64,000 nucleotides of DNA from Phytophthora hibernalis (lineage: Eukaryota; Oomycota; Peronosporomycetes; Peronosporales; Peronosporaceae), in NCBI GenBank assembly GCA_012656075.1, contig JAAKBF010000247.1:558001-622000 (forward strand). The letters are read 5' to 3'. Positions 1 through 11,265 of the stretch are shown here, piece by piece. The notes beneath the pieces are model-generated. The model did no database searches. It was given only the letters and a program-made list of their open reading frames with translations, and had not been told where the DNA came from. Position numbers and translations under genes: made by a program. Numbering within the stretch: position 1 is the first letter of the stretch; every line of letters starts with the position of its first letter.

Positions 1-653
1 CAAGTAGTCCTTGCGGATCTCCTCAAGGAACTTGCACGAGAACGCAGTGAAAATCCAGATGGCCTACGCAGTGCAAAAAACGCTAGTCAGCTTTCGATAA
101 TTCCTGCCGGCACACGTCAGTTCCTCACCAGCTGTGTGATGTAAAGCAGCTTGGTGCTAAACTTCTGCGTCGGGAACACGCCCGTGTCCGTTCCCTGGTT
201 CCAACCTGGTGCCAATCATCAAACGAAAGGACCATAGGCGGTTGTCAGATATCTCGTCCTCCCACCACACAATTATCACGTCTCCCATTCCTTACAGGTC
301 TTCGTTTCTTGCCACCACGTCTCATCGCGCAGCACGTACAGCTCGAAGATCGTCATGGACACGTGGATGACGAGCTGCCACGACTGGTCGCACCACTTCT
401 TCATCGTCACCGCCTTCTTGAGCGGGTCACCGAGGTGCTGCAGGAACGTGCGCGAGAACCAGCCGCCCCCGACGGCGAACGAGGTCTGGGTGACCTTGAC
501 GGCCAGCGCCACCACAAAGACCATGGCCACGAGGATGCAGAGCATCTGCTTGTCATCCCACAGCGTGTGCGTGATGACGCCCAGCTCGCACACGAGCAGA
601 CTCACGAGCAGAGTGTCCAGGATCGGGTTGGGCTTGGGGATCGAGCGCGCCAT
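1..653 (-). CDS. Ceramide synthase (TLC/LAG1 domain), N-terminal part
   Basis: Ceramide synthases N-acylate sphingoid bases in the ER membrane. Three exons can be read on the minus strand: 653-296, 205-129 and 63-1, with GT-AG introns of 90 and 65 nt and consistent phases. The protein starts MARSIPKPNP and has hydrophobic segments near residues 13-30 and 38-55. TLC-like landmarks follow: KKWCDQSWQL, then ELYVLRDETWW, then, after splicing, LLYITQL and FLEEIRKDY, which matches the R-K-D-Y/F stretch before the catalytic histidines of the family. The histidine pair itself would lie beyond the left edge, so the gene is 3'-truncated by the window. It could be another TLC-domain protein, but the order of motifs favours ceramide synthase. 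Confidence 0.8.
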
Positions 654-1170
654 GTCCGCTCTTCTTCGCGCCCGAGATGTGCTCCTGCTCCCTCTCGGTT
701 CTTCGTTTTATGCCACAGAGGACGAGCAGGCGGGCACAGCAGGCACCAATGAGTACCGTAATCCGTTTACAACATTATATCAGCCAAATGGTCGGACCTT
801 TACATGCAGGTGAACGTATTATTAAAGGTTTATTGAAACGGAATTGTCAGAGAATTCAACAACACTATATATTAAATTCTAAAGTATAATAAGATATGAC
901 GATACAGTACTAGTCGGTTGCATTAGAACCGAGTCAAAGTTTCACCTCCTGCCAGGAAATGCACAGCCCCCAGTCAGTGCGCTTTTTGCAGTTCAATCAA
1001 TGGCGCAGCTTGACTCCGTAGGGTACACAGCGTGGCGCCTATGCCTGCCGACCGACACAATTGCATGTACATGTACCGGCATCGTAATCGTTTACAGCTG
1101 CCTTATTATAATCGACGGGGACAAGCTCATTGAAGCTACCGCAGCCACGGCTGGTTGTTCATGCAAACCT
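654..1170. other. Intergenic, no gene seen
   Basis: This lies between the divergent 5' end of the ceramide synthase gene and the 3' end of the kinase gene. I see no conserved reading frame. It contains one copy of the palindromic octamer TACATGTA at 1068-1075. The promoter of the ceramide synthase should lie in its first few hundred bases. Confidence 0.5.
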
Positions 1171-2322
1171 TCATTGCAGAAACTGAAGGTCCTTCTCACC
1201 GAAGCTGTCGAGGACGCTCAAGCACGCGCGGTGATTCACCTCTCGGAAATGCGCATCCAGCTCCACGCGCATCTTTTCGGTCTTGGCATTCGCTGCGAGA
1301 CTTTTGCTGAGGCTGTCGTACACGACCAGGATCACGAACTGGTTCAACACGCACATCTTGTACTGTTGATGCAGCTCGTTCAGTGGCAGATGTGCAGCCT
1401 TCAGTTCTGTTGCTAGTGCCTTGTGGTACATCCCCAAGCACTGCGCCTCTTGTTGTCGACGGTGCACTGCTTGGACACTGACGATAAAGAAAAAGGCAAG
1501 ATCTCGCAGTGGGTTGCCCTTACCGCAGGTTGCCCAGTCGAGAAGCCACGTTACTTCATCAGCGGGGTCCGTCGATAGAAGCATATTTGCGATGTGAAAG
1601 TCGCCGTGGATCAACGAAGACGGGCCATTGTCAACCTTGTCGTGCACCACTTTCAGCTTGTCAGGCTCCTCGCTCAATTGCTGGCATATCGCTGTCAAAC
1701 GCGTCTTGTCAGTGCCTTCCAGTGGCACGTCGTCCAAGTAAGCAGCCCAGCAGTCAGGGAATTGCAGGCGCTTCTCGTCGCCAGTAAGCTGGCTACCAAT
1801 TCCCGCTGGTACGGCGAGGCCATCGCCGTCGTGGTTCCAGAAGCGCGCGTGCATCTGCGCGAGTTTGGTCACCAGCTTTGGAATGTGCTGAGGCGGGCTT
1901 CCATCTATACAAGTGAAGGTCTTCGTCGAGTGGACAAATTCCAGCACGATCAGCACGTTAGACGTGAAGACTGCAGTTGGGGTGGCGAACGGGAACCCCA
2001 CAATTGCCGAGTTTCTCATGGCTGTGTCGCCTGCCTTGGTCGTGAACTCGTTGTAGAACTTGGACTCCACCGCGAACATCGACTCGAACGGGAATTCCGG
2101 ACGAAGAAACTTTCCCACGAACTTGTGCTGCGTCCTCTCGGTATTGCCATTGAGTTCAAACTCCACTGTGATGATCACCACCTCTGCGATCACGCCGATG
2201 TTCATGGGGGTCCACTGGAAGTCGACCACGCGCTGCGAAGGGTACGAAGGTCGCAGAATCTGCTGCAGGAAGGCGGTCGTTATCTGGTCCGGACGCGCCG
2301 GCACCTCCGAGGTGTCCACCAT
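1171..2322 (-). CDS. Aminoglycoside-phosphotransferase / ecdysteroid-kinase-like protein
   Basis: Single-exon gene of 383 aa starting at an ATG (MVDTSEVPAR). It has the protein-kinase-like fold of the APH / CHK-like family, which phosphorylates small-molecule alcohols. The Brenner catalytic loop is HGDFHIANML at about residues 239-248 (catalytic Asp and downstream Asn), and the metal-binding Asp is in WLLDW at about 259-263. FVGKFL near residue 70 is a candidate ATP-binding lysine, followed by ESKFYNEF. The length fits a complete family member and there is no frame break. The substrate cannot be inferred; choline, homoserine or a sterol are family possibilities. Its neighbours (ceramide synthase, GH30 enzymes) give no operon-type information. 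Confidence 0.8.
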   Translation of the reverse strand: MVDTSEVPARPDQITTAFLQQILRPSYPSQRVVDFQWTPMNIGVIAEVVIITVEFELNGNTERTQHKFVGKFLRPEFPFESMFAVESKFYNEFTTKAGDTAMRNSAIVGFPFATPTAVFTSNVLIVLEFVHSTKTFTCIDGSPPQHIPKLVTKLAQMHARFWNHDGDGLAVPAGIGSQLTGDEKRLQFPDCWAAYLDDVPLEGTDKTRLTAICQQLSEEPDKLKVVHDKVDNGPSSLIHGDFHIANMLLSTDPADEVTWLLDWATCGKGNPLRDLAFFFIVSVQAVHRRQQEAQCLGMYHKALATELKAAHLPLNELHQQYKMCVLNQFVILVVYDSLSKSLAANAKTEKMRVELDAHFREVNHRACLSVLDSFGEKDLQFLQ

Positions 2323-2580
2323 TCTCGTAGCTCCTCGGCCTAGAAGGCAAGTGACCTGGTAAATGCTTCGTTGGCTTCGAGGGAGGATATGATTGGCTGA
2401 ATAAATCCTTAGTGTTGATTGGACAATTCACTTCAACTTGGATCCATCGAAAAATGATGGCCTCAACTTGGTCTTGATGATCTTAGCACGTCAATGCTCT
2501 GGCAAGGCTCATACACTTTTGACAAGAATTGATGAAAATGAGCTAGAAGTTTGATATTAGCGGTGACTTGAGAAAGGAAA

Positions 2581-4073
2581 CTACGCCACGACGCCCTGCA
2601 CCTCGAACGTCATGACCGATGCGGCGGGGATCGACGCACTGAATGACGTGCCCGACAATGCCACCATCGTGGACTCGTGTAGCGCGCCTCTGCCATTCGT
2701 CTCCGTTGTCCAGGCACCAATCGGACCCGCTACTGTCGTGAAGCTGGACAAATCGAAAGTGACAGCAGACGCTGAGTCACCCGAGTTCACCGTCACGAGC
2801 ACAAGAAGCTTGGATGAAGCGTCAAAAGCCATGACGGTATTCGGGTTGTCATCTGTTGAAAGGATGGCCATACCAGGTCGAATGTGTCGCGAGTACTGGG
2901 TCAACACATAGTACTTTGGATTGGGTGTGCCGATCCAGCTATCGCCCGGGTTGGATTGAACGAGACCCCAAGCTCCACTGTCCAGTGCCTGCCAGTACAA
3001 AAAGCCGACACACCCATCTCGTTAATGTCGAGTGCGATCGACACAGCCAGACTTAGCCCCGTCGCGTCGTTCTCGCCGTATTCCGAGTCCCAAAACTTTT
3101 TGTTCGACTGGGTTACCAGCGTTTTCAAGGAGCCACGGTCGTCTCCTCGGTACGGGCTCTGACCGTCGTAGCCGTGAGTGTTAACTTTTCCGATGGTAGT
3201 CATCACACCTGTGTCCGTCGATAAGGAGGTGAGTGTGGACAGTGTCTGCGTCGGCGAGTTTTCATCGGATGATGAAATCGCTACGTCCTGCAGGTCAAAG
3301 GTGTCCAACTGAGCTCGCAGTTTAACCAACACATCCTTTTGTGTGTCCACTTCGAAGTGACATCCTTCTTGACCACCTGGGTATTCCCACCACGTACTCA
3401 TGGGCTCATTGAAGGCCTCGACATACGTAAAGTTAATGTCCCAGCTAGTCTTGGCATGACTAACGACAGTGGCCAGGTACAGTGCGAACTGATCATGATT
3501 CCAATCGGACAAGTTGTCGTTGTCGCCATCATCTCCACCTGCAGTGGCATGGTTGTCCGTCATCCACCACGGCGGCGAATTTGAGAAGGCTTCAACAATG
3601 TCGACATCGCGTTGAGTGGCCAGGCCAACCATTGTACGTTGTTTCACATCTGCGTTCCAGTTCCAACTCGTGCTTGTTGGGTCCTTGCTCATCCAATCCA
3701 GCCAAAAGGTTTCCATGCACTTGAATGCCGGCATTTGGTCCGAAGTCTGCATCGAAACCTCCGTGCCGCTGTCATCAACGACGTTACTGGCAGACCCTCC
3801 GATGTTGTAGCGCACGATGGTGAGTCCCAAAGCCGGAAGACCGGTAGTCGAGCCGTTCAACGTCACGGCATCCCTTAAAGTGAAAAGTAGGTCGGCAATA
3901 TCGACGCGATCGCCAAAAACGTTGGCCCACCAACAAAGCGAAGTTCCCCATCCATCCCACGAGCTTGTAAGCGTCGTGGCAGCATCAGCCTTAACCGTGT
4001 AGTCCGCATTAACGGGCGGAGGCTGGACAGCGAACACACAGGCCAAAACTGCGAGCGACAGAATGGATAGCAT
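2581..4073 (-). pseudogene. Secreted GH30 glycosidase (endo-beta-1,6-galactanase-like), copy A, one frameshift
   Basis: GH30-type enzyme with a signal peptide (MLSILSLAVLACVFAV, cleavage near VNA-DYTV). The start chosen is the second Met of the longer frame because it begins the hydrophobic segment. The likely acid/base Glu is in FNEPMSTWW and the nucleophile Glu in WDSEYGE; QEGCHF and NSPPWWM are also family-typical. The C-terminal beta domain sits in another frame. The break is at 2999-3003, where a run of five T on the coding strand needs six to restore SAF-YWQ as in copy B. With that base the gene would encode 497 aa. It could therefore be a functional gene carrying a sequence error. Paralogue of the gene at 4614-6091. 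It probably acts on plant arabinogalactan side chains outside the cell. Confidence 0.8.
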
Positions 4074-4613
4074 CGTTGCGGAAGCTTGAGATGTTTTATA
4101 TGTGCGGAGCAAAAATGAAAGTGTGAATCGAAAAGGAGCTACGAGCTGCTGTCAGACTCTGACTCAGAGGATGCAGGACTCCTGCCAGGAGCCTGAAGGA
4201 TAACTTGCCCCGAGTCGTGAGCCAGGCACCCTTCGTTAGTTCGGTACTAACAGATGAAGAGGTGAAAGAGGCGATTTGAGATTCTGAAGCGAGAGTGCAC
4301 TGGTACCTGCGAGCCGCAGTGCGGCAGTGGCATGCATTCCTCAAGTTGGTGATCATCGAGGCAGTAGCTGATCGTAGTTTCCATGTGGAGGCACCTGAGC
4401 ACAGTGCCATAATATTCATGTCTTGTTTCGTCTGGTTATCAAAATTCAGGAAAAACTTGAGAACGGAGCAGTGATCATCATGATTGACGTGTGAATTGTT
4501 GATTGTGGGACGAATGATCACGCATGAAGCCAACACATGATTAATTGATCCATTGCAATTTTTGTTAGACAACCCGATAAACTTGTGATTTCAACACGAA
4601 GCTAAAGGTAAAG
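4074..4613. promoter_or_regulatory. Intergenic / promoter region of GH30 copy A
   Basis: No conserved gene. Blocks upstream of copy A (about 4210-4300, with GTGAGCCAGGCAC and AGTTCGGTAC) recur upstream of copy B at about 6175-6250. The tandem duplication therefore included the promoter and not only the coding region. A 158-codon open frame here on the minus strand looks like a chance frame. Confidence 0.5.
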
Positions 4614-6091
4614 TTAAACAGCAACTCCCTCGATCTCGAAAGTCATCACCGCCGCAGGCGGGATCGATGTACTGAAAGATGTGCCAGATAGCTCAACCTT
4701 CGATGATTTATAAAGAGCAGCCCCGCTCGTTTCCGTCGTCCATGCACTAATCGGGCCTGCCACTTTCGAAAAACTCGCAAGGTCAAAAGTGACCTTGGAA
4801 ACCGTGTCGCCCGAGTTTACCGTTGCCAGTACAAGGAGTTTGGACGCGGTATCGTAAGCCATGACGGTGTTTGTGTCATCCGTAGAAAGGATCGCCATGC
4901 CAGGTCGAATGTGGCGCGAGTACTGAGCAAACGCATAGTACTTGGGGTTGGGCGTGTCGATCGTCAAATTACCTGGAGCAGAATTGATGAGCCCCCAGCC
5001 TCCACCGTCAAACGGCTGCCAGTAGATGAACGCCGACACGCCCATTTCGTTGATGTTATTTGCAACAGCCTCAGCCAAGCTGAGTCCCGTCGCGTCCTTC
5101 TCGCCGTACTCGGAGTCCCAAAACGTTTTCTTTACCTGCCCCACGAGTTTCTTCAATGGTGCCCGATCTGACTCGCGGTTACCATAGCCGTGCGTGTTAA
5201 TTTTTCCGATGGCAGACATCACTTTGGCATCCGACGACATGGAGGTGAGCGTCGATAGTGTCTGCGTGTTTGAGTTTTCATCCGACGTTGAAATGGCTAC
5301 GTCCTGTAGCCCGAAGTAGTCCAACTTCGAGCGCAGCTTCAATATGACATCCTTTTGGGTGTCCACCTCAAAATGGCAGCCTTCCTGACCGCCAGGATAC
5401 TGCCACCACGAACTCATAGGCTCGTTGAACGGCTCAACGTAGGTGAAGTTGATACCCCAACTTTCCTTGGCCTGCTTCACCACAGTAGCCATGTACAACG
5501 CAAATTGTCCACGATTCCAGGATTGCAAGTTATCCTTCGTTCCGCTCTCCCCACCCGCAGTAGCGTGATTGCTGTTCATCCACCATGGCGGTGAGTTGGA
5601 GAACGCCTCCGTGATGTCGACGTCACGTTGAATCGCCAAGTCGAGCATTTTGCGCTGCTTCGCATCAGCTTCCCAATTCCAGCTCTTGCTGGTCGTGTCG
5701 TTGCTCGACCAGTCGAGCCAAAAGGTCTCGATGAACTTGAAGGCTGGCATGTTCTCGGACTCCTTCATCGCGATCTCCGTGCCGCTGTCGTCAATGACGT
5801 TTTTGCCAGACCCACCGATGTTGTAACGTGCGATGTTGAAGCCTAGCGCTGGAAGACCGGATGATGCACCGTCGAGCGTCACAGTATCTTTCATGGTGAA
5901 GAGTAGATCAGCGATGTCTTCACGGTCTCCGAAGGCGTTGGCCCACCAGCAGAGCGACGTGCCCCACCCTTCCCAGGCACTGATAAGTGTCGTAGCGGGG
6001 TCAGCCTTGACCGTATAGTCCTCCGAGTTGACTTGCGAAAAAGGAGAGTGTTCGCCAGGGCCGACGCTGCTAACAGGCGAATGCCCAGCAT
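4614..6091 (-). pseudogene. Secreted GH30 glycosidase (endo-beta-1,6-galactanase-like), copy B, one frameshift
   Basis: Paralogue of the adjacent copy A, same strand, about 500 bp apart. The catalytic domain is uninterrupted and includes FNEPMSSWW (acid/base), WDSEYGEKD (nucleophile), QEGCHF and the C-terminal beta domain ending FEIEGVAV. The signal peptide MLGIRLLAASALANTLLF lies at 6091-6038 in a different frame from the mature part (SQVNSEDYTV). The break is a run of five A (+ strand 6038-6042) where six would join them and give 492 aa. Without that base the first in-frame Met is at 5894, which lacks the secretion signal and the DGWGTSLCWWAN-type strand. I think it is a normal secreted enzyme with a sequence or indel problem. 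Confidence 0.82.
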
Positions 6092-6323
6092 AGTTGAATT
6101 TCCAACGACTGTCAGCTCACGAAACGAAAAGCGAAAGTGGCAAGAGGGACACTCGCGCACATGAACATGTAAAGTCGGTGAGCCAGGCACACAAAATTGC
6201 AGGAGTTCGGTACGAACATATGAGGATTGAAGATAGCGATTGGAGATGCGGGGAGCCCCCGCCCGGTGACTTGGTCTGATGAGAGCCGATGCGTTTCGAT
6301 AAGGCAACGGCATGACTTGCGGC

Positions 6324-6741
6324 ATCAGGGATGTTTTAACATTTTTCAGAAGGCTTTCTTTTTAAAAGAAAGCCTTCTGAAAAATGTAAAAGAAGATAAA
6401 AGAAGAAATCAAGCGGTCTTCTTTTAATGAAAACATGGATCTGCCAGTACTCTGTCAGCTCCATCCGATTGCCAGTATCTAGTTCAAAATACTCGTCTTG
6501 ACTTTGAAAACAGATCCCTTCTGATCAAATTCAGCGAAAATCGCTCCACCCCAGTGTTCTAATGAACTCTTTCAAAAATATGATTCTTAGCAAAGTCCTA
6601 AAATAGTGACTTTAATACTTACTACATGTACAGTATGTAGTATGATTAAAAGAAGAAAAGAAGCGCCTGACCGATCTTCTTTTGCATTATAAGAAGATAA
6701 AAAACTTGATTATTAATAAAAGAAAGCTTAACATCCCTGAT
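6324..6741. mobile_element. MITE-like element with 12-bp terminal inverted repeats
   Basis: ATCAGGGATGTT at 6324-6335 is matched by its exact inverse at 6730-6741, bounding a 418-bp AT-rich, non-coding segment. The interior has a perfect 24-bp hairpin (6339-6387) and purine-rich AAAAGAAG stretches whose reverse complement (CTTCTTTT) also occurs, so much of the element can fold back. I could not find a convincing target-site duplication. One TACATGTA octamer lies inside (6623-6630). Confidence 0.5.
6339..6387. repeat. Perfect 24-bp hairpin
   Basis: The left arm 6339-6362 (ACATTTTTCAGAAGGCTTTC...) is the exact reverse complement of 6364-6387, with a single-base centre. It lies just inside the left end of the MITE-like element. 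Confidence 0.85.
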
Positions 6742-6938
6742 ATGGGTTGACAGGGTGTATAAGGAGTGCGTAAAGAGCAAAGACGAGCAACCTAACGTTT
6801 AGTACCTCGCCTCGCTGTTGCTGGCATTATACAAAATTTTGAAGGATATAAGCTGTACACCCGTTGCCTATTCACGCTGTACATTTATTTGAGTAGTTTG
6901 CAAAAGATTTCGATCCGAGTGTCCGTTGCAATACAATA

Positions 6939-8834
6939 ATGAAGTCGCTGGTAGAGCTGTCGGTGGCGGCAGCGGCGTTGTTTACGCCCGTGGAGGAGCT
7001 CCTGGACTATGTGGAGCTGCTGCCCATTGCCATCCGCCACCAGCTCTTCCGAGAGCTGTCCAACTTCCGACTGCGTGAGATGGAGGTGGCGTGGGAGACC
7101 TCCGCCAAGCTGGAGGAGACTCCGGAACCTCGTGATGGCTTCGATCCTCAGACAGGAGACAAGTTCCTGTTCGACCGAGAGACGCAGAAAGTGTGGGAGC
7201 TCCGCATGAAGACAGGGAGACTGGGCTACGAGCCGTTCCCCATCGAGAACACGGCGGCGGCCCAGGGACGCAGACGCAACCACCGCCACATCTTCTGGGA
7301 GCATCAGTTCCGCACACTACTCAAGCTACGCACGCCTCTGAATCTTGCTGGGCCTGTAGACGTGCTCTCAGAATGTCAGAAGCTCTTTGTGGACGTCGTG
7401 GAGGTGCTGAAAGTGCACGGCCGAGAGGTCTGCGAGGATAATGTGGAGTTGGTCTTCGCACTTCGACGGCTACGACGACTGGAAGTGCACCATCCGGAAC
7501 AGCAACATACTTCCTGGGAGTCTATGGGAAAATTGATCCAGAACCAGTCACATCTTTCTGAACTGGGGTTCTTCCACGGTAAGTTGAGTGATAACCAGAT
7601 CGTGCAGACCCGCAATACGCTGGTGAATCCAACCCCGACGGTGGAGAAGAGTCTGAACTGCAGCAAAATCACGACGCTGGAGTTTGTCTCGGTGAAAATT
7701 CGCTCTGAAGGGTTTCGTCAATTGGTGGCCCTGGTGACTGACATGACGCAGCTAACCCAGCTTCGATTGAGCAATACCATCACGGATTTCGATGCAAAGC
7801 TGCTTGTCGACGCAGCACTGCGTGCCCCTAAACTGGAACGACTGTTTCTGGAGCACAACGAGCTGGAAGATAATGCATTCTTGGGGCTTGCAAAAATACT
7901 AAAACCGCTGGCACTGCGCCACCTACGATTAAGCGATAATGACGTGTCACCTTTAACGCTGGGGGCAATTTGCAGCGCCAGTATGGATGGGGTACTGAAT
8001 CTGGAGAGACTTGAACTTACCAACAACGTGCAGATTGGCGATCCGGGCATACACGCTCTAACACCGATGCTGGCTTCCCCAAGCGCTGGACCAGTAGCGG
8101 TATTTACGCATCTAGACGTCCGCGGCTGCAATTTTGGCCTCGAGGGTGTTACCGCTTTGCTGCTAGCGCTGGGACACAACAAGACGGTCAAACACTTGAA
8201 TCTCGCACAAAACTTTTTCGACATTGGCTTCGGCGACGTACTCGCCGATTTTCTGTTCACCAACGCCTCGGTCACAAATCTGCAAGCGAATGGCGTTGGA
8301 TTGGGTTTGGCAGGTGTGTCTGCTCGGCTGTTGACAGCACTAGAGACCAATACCACACTCACGTCACTATCGTTAGGAGCGAATCGACTTCGAAATGATG
8401 GTGCGTCTGCTCTGCTCCGAGCACTCATAAAGCGTGCTGAAACGAAGCCTTTTACGCTGGTCGACTTGAGTGGGAATCTTCTCACTTTGGGTGGACTGGC
8501 GGCGATCACTGACATTTTGGAGATACGTGCTGGTGCAAATGCTACTCACTCGGGTTACGCTAGAAGGGATTGCATTGACGGGGAAGTTCTGGCAGATCGT
8601 AAGCGCCGGCGTACCGGTAGCTTCGACAACCGCCACAACGCGCTGTATCCGCTTAACGCTATTACCAAGCCAATCGAAGAGCTGTGCTTGCTGAATAATG
8701 ATTTCATCGGAATCGACGACGAGTACGCGGGTGATGACAGCTCGATACTAACTGCATCCATCCGTCGCCGCGTAGGCCACCTAAAAAGCAACGAATGGGC
8801 AATACAACACCAAGTCTACGACGACGAAGTGTAA
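6939..8834 (+). CDS. Leucine-rich repeat protein, ribonuclease-inhibitor type
   Basis: Uninterrupted 631-aa gene with an ATG start. Residues 1-70 are helical and somewhat F-box-like (LPIAIRHQLFREL). From about residue 230 to 520 there are RNI-type leucine-rich repeats of about 28 residues, for example LTQLRLSNTITD, LERLFLEHNELED, LRHLRLSDNDVS, LERLELTNN, FTHLDVRGCNFG, VKHLNLAQNFFD, LTSLSLGANRLRNDG and LVDLSGNLLTLGG. The C-terminus has a basic patch (DRKRRR) and then an acidic tail. There is no signal peptide and no NB-ARC domain, so it is probably an intracellular scaffold or regulator. No specific orthologue is recognised. Confidence 0.85.
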   Translation: MKSLVELSVAAAALFTPVEELLDYVELLPIAIRHQLFRELSNFRLREMEVAWETSAKLEETPEPRDGFDPQTGDKFLFDRETQKVWELRMKTGRLGYEPFPIENTAAAQGRRRNHRHIFWEHQFRTLLKLRTPLNLAGPVDVLSECQKLFVDVVEVLKVHGREVCEDNVELVFALRRLRRLEVHHPEQQHTSWESMGKLIQNQSHLSELGFFHGKLSDNQIVQTRNTLVNPTPTVEKSLNCSKITTLEFVSVKIRSEGFRQLVALVTDMTQLTQLRLSNTITDFDAKLLVDAALRAPKLERLFLEHNELEDNAFLGLAKILKPLALRHLRLSDNDVSPLTLGAICSASMDGVLNLERLELTNNVQIGDPGIHALTPMLASPSAGPVAVFTHLDVRGCNFGLEGVTALLLALGHNKTVKHLNLAQNFFDIGFGDVLADFLFTNASVTNLQANGVGLGLAGVSARLLTALETNTTLTSLSLGANRLRNDGASALLRALIKRAETKPFTLVDLSGNLLTLGGLAAITDILEIRAGANATHSGYARRDCIDGEVLADRKRRRTGSFDNRHNALYPLNAITKPIEELCLLNNDFIGIDDEYAGDDSSILTASIRRRVGHLKSNEWAIQHQVYDDEV

Positions 8835-9036
8835 ATCAAATAGATATGTAAAATTCCTGAGGCGCTTTCCCACACCACTCAACGAAATGGTGTGCTCCTC
8901 ATTGCATCAAAAATTTGGATAACTACACAAAGCAGGATAGGAGAAGCCAATGATTTTTCCTCCTCGACAGCATTGACGTCGACCGTGCAGCACGCAGCAC
9001 CAAAATTCACACCCACTGGGACTTAAAAATGTCGCC

Positions 9037-11005
9037 CTATCTCTCGAAGGCTAACGGCTGCATACTCGGATAGATTCCGAATTCGCGGTCAGTGTAGTGG
9101 CACTCGCGCCATTGGCGATTTTCCTTTCGCTCGATGAGTTGGCGCTGTTTCTCTCGTAGCTCCACGATCTGCGAATTGTAAGAGTCCAGTATACTTGGCA
9201 GTGGATGAGGAGGTTCATCTTGTTCTCCGTCTGAGCTGGCGCTATCAATATCGTCCGGCACCTCAACGTCTTCGCTCAAGTCATCATCATCGTCCTCATC
9301 GTTGTCGTCGTCATCATCCTCTCCTTCGTCGTAACCTTCATCTTCTTCTATGTCGTCTTCATCCTTGGCCACTGGGGGATTCTTCTCATCCAGGCGGCGT
9401 TTCTTGGCCAAATCAAAACTCTTTCCATACTGTTCGTCCTTGCCCCGCTTGGATGGTTTCTTCGAGTCACCAGACGTAAATTGCTGTGCAAGCGGACAGG
9501 AATTGTCTTTGGAATGGTGACCACCCTTCGCATCAGAAACATTGCTTGACCCCGACCCTGGGAAAACGCACAGGATTCGTGAGATACTCCAACGAGAAAG
9601 ATTAAACAGAAGGATCCGACGGTATCTACTTACATGTACATGCGTTATCGGACGAGCCGACAGAATGGTTATCCAGACCATCATCATCCTCCTCATCGAG
9701 ATCAGCATCGGCATCGATTCCATCGCCCCAAGCATCCTCTTTTGCGTACCAACAACGTATAATGAGTACAACTCGTGAGAATAAGCAGCGAGGGAGAGCA
9801 ACGTACCCGGACTAGATTGTTTTCCAGCTGTGGTCGAACTGTGCTCGTCTGCGGCATCTTCGTTGCCTGTCTGAGGCGTCTGAGCTGGGGACCCGACAAG
9901 GGAGATCGCTCATGATCGTATTCATCTCCATCAGTGGCAGCGTCCTCGTTGGCCGTTTGGAGTGTCAGAGGCGTCTGAGTTGGGGACCCGATAAGGGGTG
10001 ATTGCTCATGATCGTATTCATCTCCGTCAATGGCAGCGTCCTCGTTTGCTGTTTGAATTGTCTGAGCTGGGGATTCGAGAGGTGAAGATTGTTCATGGCT
10101 ACCTTTATCATGACGGTCATCGATATCACCTTCGTCAGAGTTGACATGCGGATTAGCAGTCTCTGAAAGCGCATTAATATGCGAAGCTGGCGCTTCGCAT
10201 TCAATCGCATTATCTTGCTGCTTCGACTCTTGTTCATCGGTCACCACCATGAACGCCCCCAATTCCAGTGTCGGAGCAGATCCAGCGTTATCAGAAACCG
10301 CACTGTCCTCCTGTTTCGTTTCTTGCTCGGGGGTCAGCACCATATACGGTTTAATATCCGGTGCTATCAGAACGAGATTCTCGAAGCCATCCAGCGTGCC
10401 GAAGCCTGCCCCATTACAAATATGACACACAATGATCAGAGAGATGAGAGATTGGCAAGACAGCTCAAACATCACGAGCTGCTTACGTTTCTCAAACTGA
10501 GTAATAATATACTGGGCATCCGCGAACAAGTCTTGAAAAATGACACCTGCATGGATATACCATGGTTAGCTCCGCACTAGCCACATAATTCAAGGTCCCC
10601 GTTGATTTTCGAACCTGGTGTTAGGCTTGCGATCTTGGTGAAGAACGCAACCAAATTGTTGGTCCGGTACAATTCGATAGAATGTTGCATGCACCGAAGC
10701 ACGTTGTGTACCACCTCCTCAGTCCATTGACACTGATCTGCCACGACCTGGACAAATGCTGCATAGTCGACTGCAGACAATGTGGTACCCGGTGCTCGTT
10801 CAGAAATTGGTTGCGACGAAATACCAACCGCCCGCTCGCTTCGTAAGTTGTTTGGATGATCCCTGAAAGTAGGCTTGGCTGCTGCGGCGGAGGTACCATT
10901 TTGTGGAGGCACACTCACCCTACGAGCTGCTACAGTTGCTGAACGAAGCTTGGGCCGTGGTGCCCAGATACTTTTGCCTCTTCGTTTTTTATTGCGCACA
11001 GACAT
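9037..11005 (-). CDS. Acidic, repeat-containing protein of unknown function (five exons)
   Basis: A five-exon model fits on the minus strand: 11005-10615, 10546-10487, 10405-9807, 9738-9634 and 9557-9037, all with GT-AG junctions. The N-terminus is basic (MSVRNKKRRGK), then a helical region (about residues 85-165), then two to three imperfect repeats of the type TANEDAA-DGDEYDHE-SPL. An Asp/Glu-rich stretch follows, then a charged coiled-coil-like tail (ELREKQRQLIERK) ending SMQPLAFER. In exon 3, GGG at 9900-9902 is GGGG in the sister repeat; one base more makes the downstream exons read sensibly and gives 558 aa. The first donor (GTTCGA) is weak. Basic plus acidic blocks suggest a nuclear protein. 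No family recognised. Confidence 0.55.
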
Positions 11006-11265
11006 AATACGGTGGCCTGTATAACATGAGCCAAAGGTTTTCGTCAGTGGAAATATGAGCTCACTTCGAGGCGATTCTATAACGTACACCGTGACTTGAT
11101 CGCAAAATATCCAAGCGCGTAGGGGTCGTTGTTATCATTCCAATCTAACCCCAACACAGACATTTACACCAAGAGTCAAACTGACTGCTTCGTCAAGTAA
11201 CGAAGAATCCGAGATTTTTACCTGCGCTAAATATCTTGTACGCTTCTGACGTCGGGTCAAAAACG

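Noticed and set aside
4096..4572. 158-codon minus-strand frame upstream of GH30 copy A
   Set aside because: No protein-like features; the frame lies in the promoter region that is partly shared with copy B, where it is not open.
9195..9479. Plus-strand frame opposite the acidic tail
   Set aside because: His/Arg-rich shadow of the Asp/Glu-rich exon on the minus strand.
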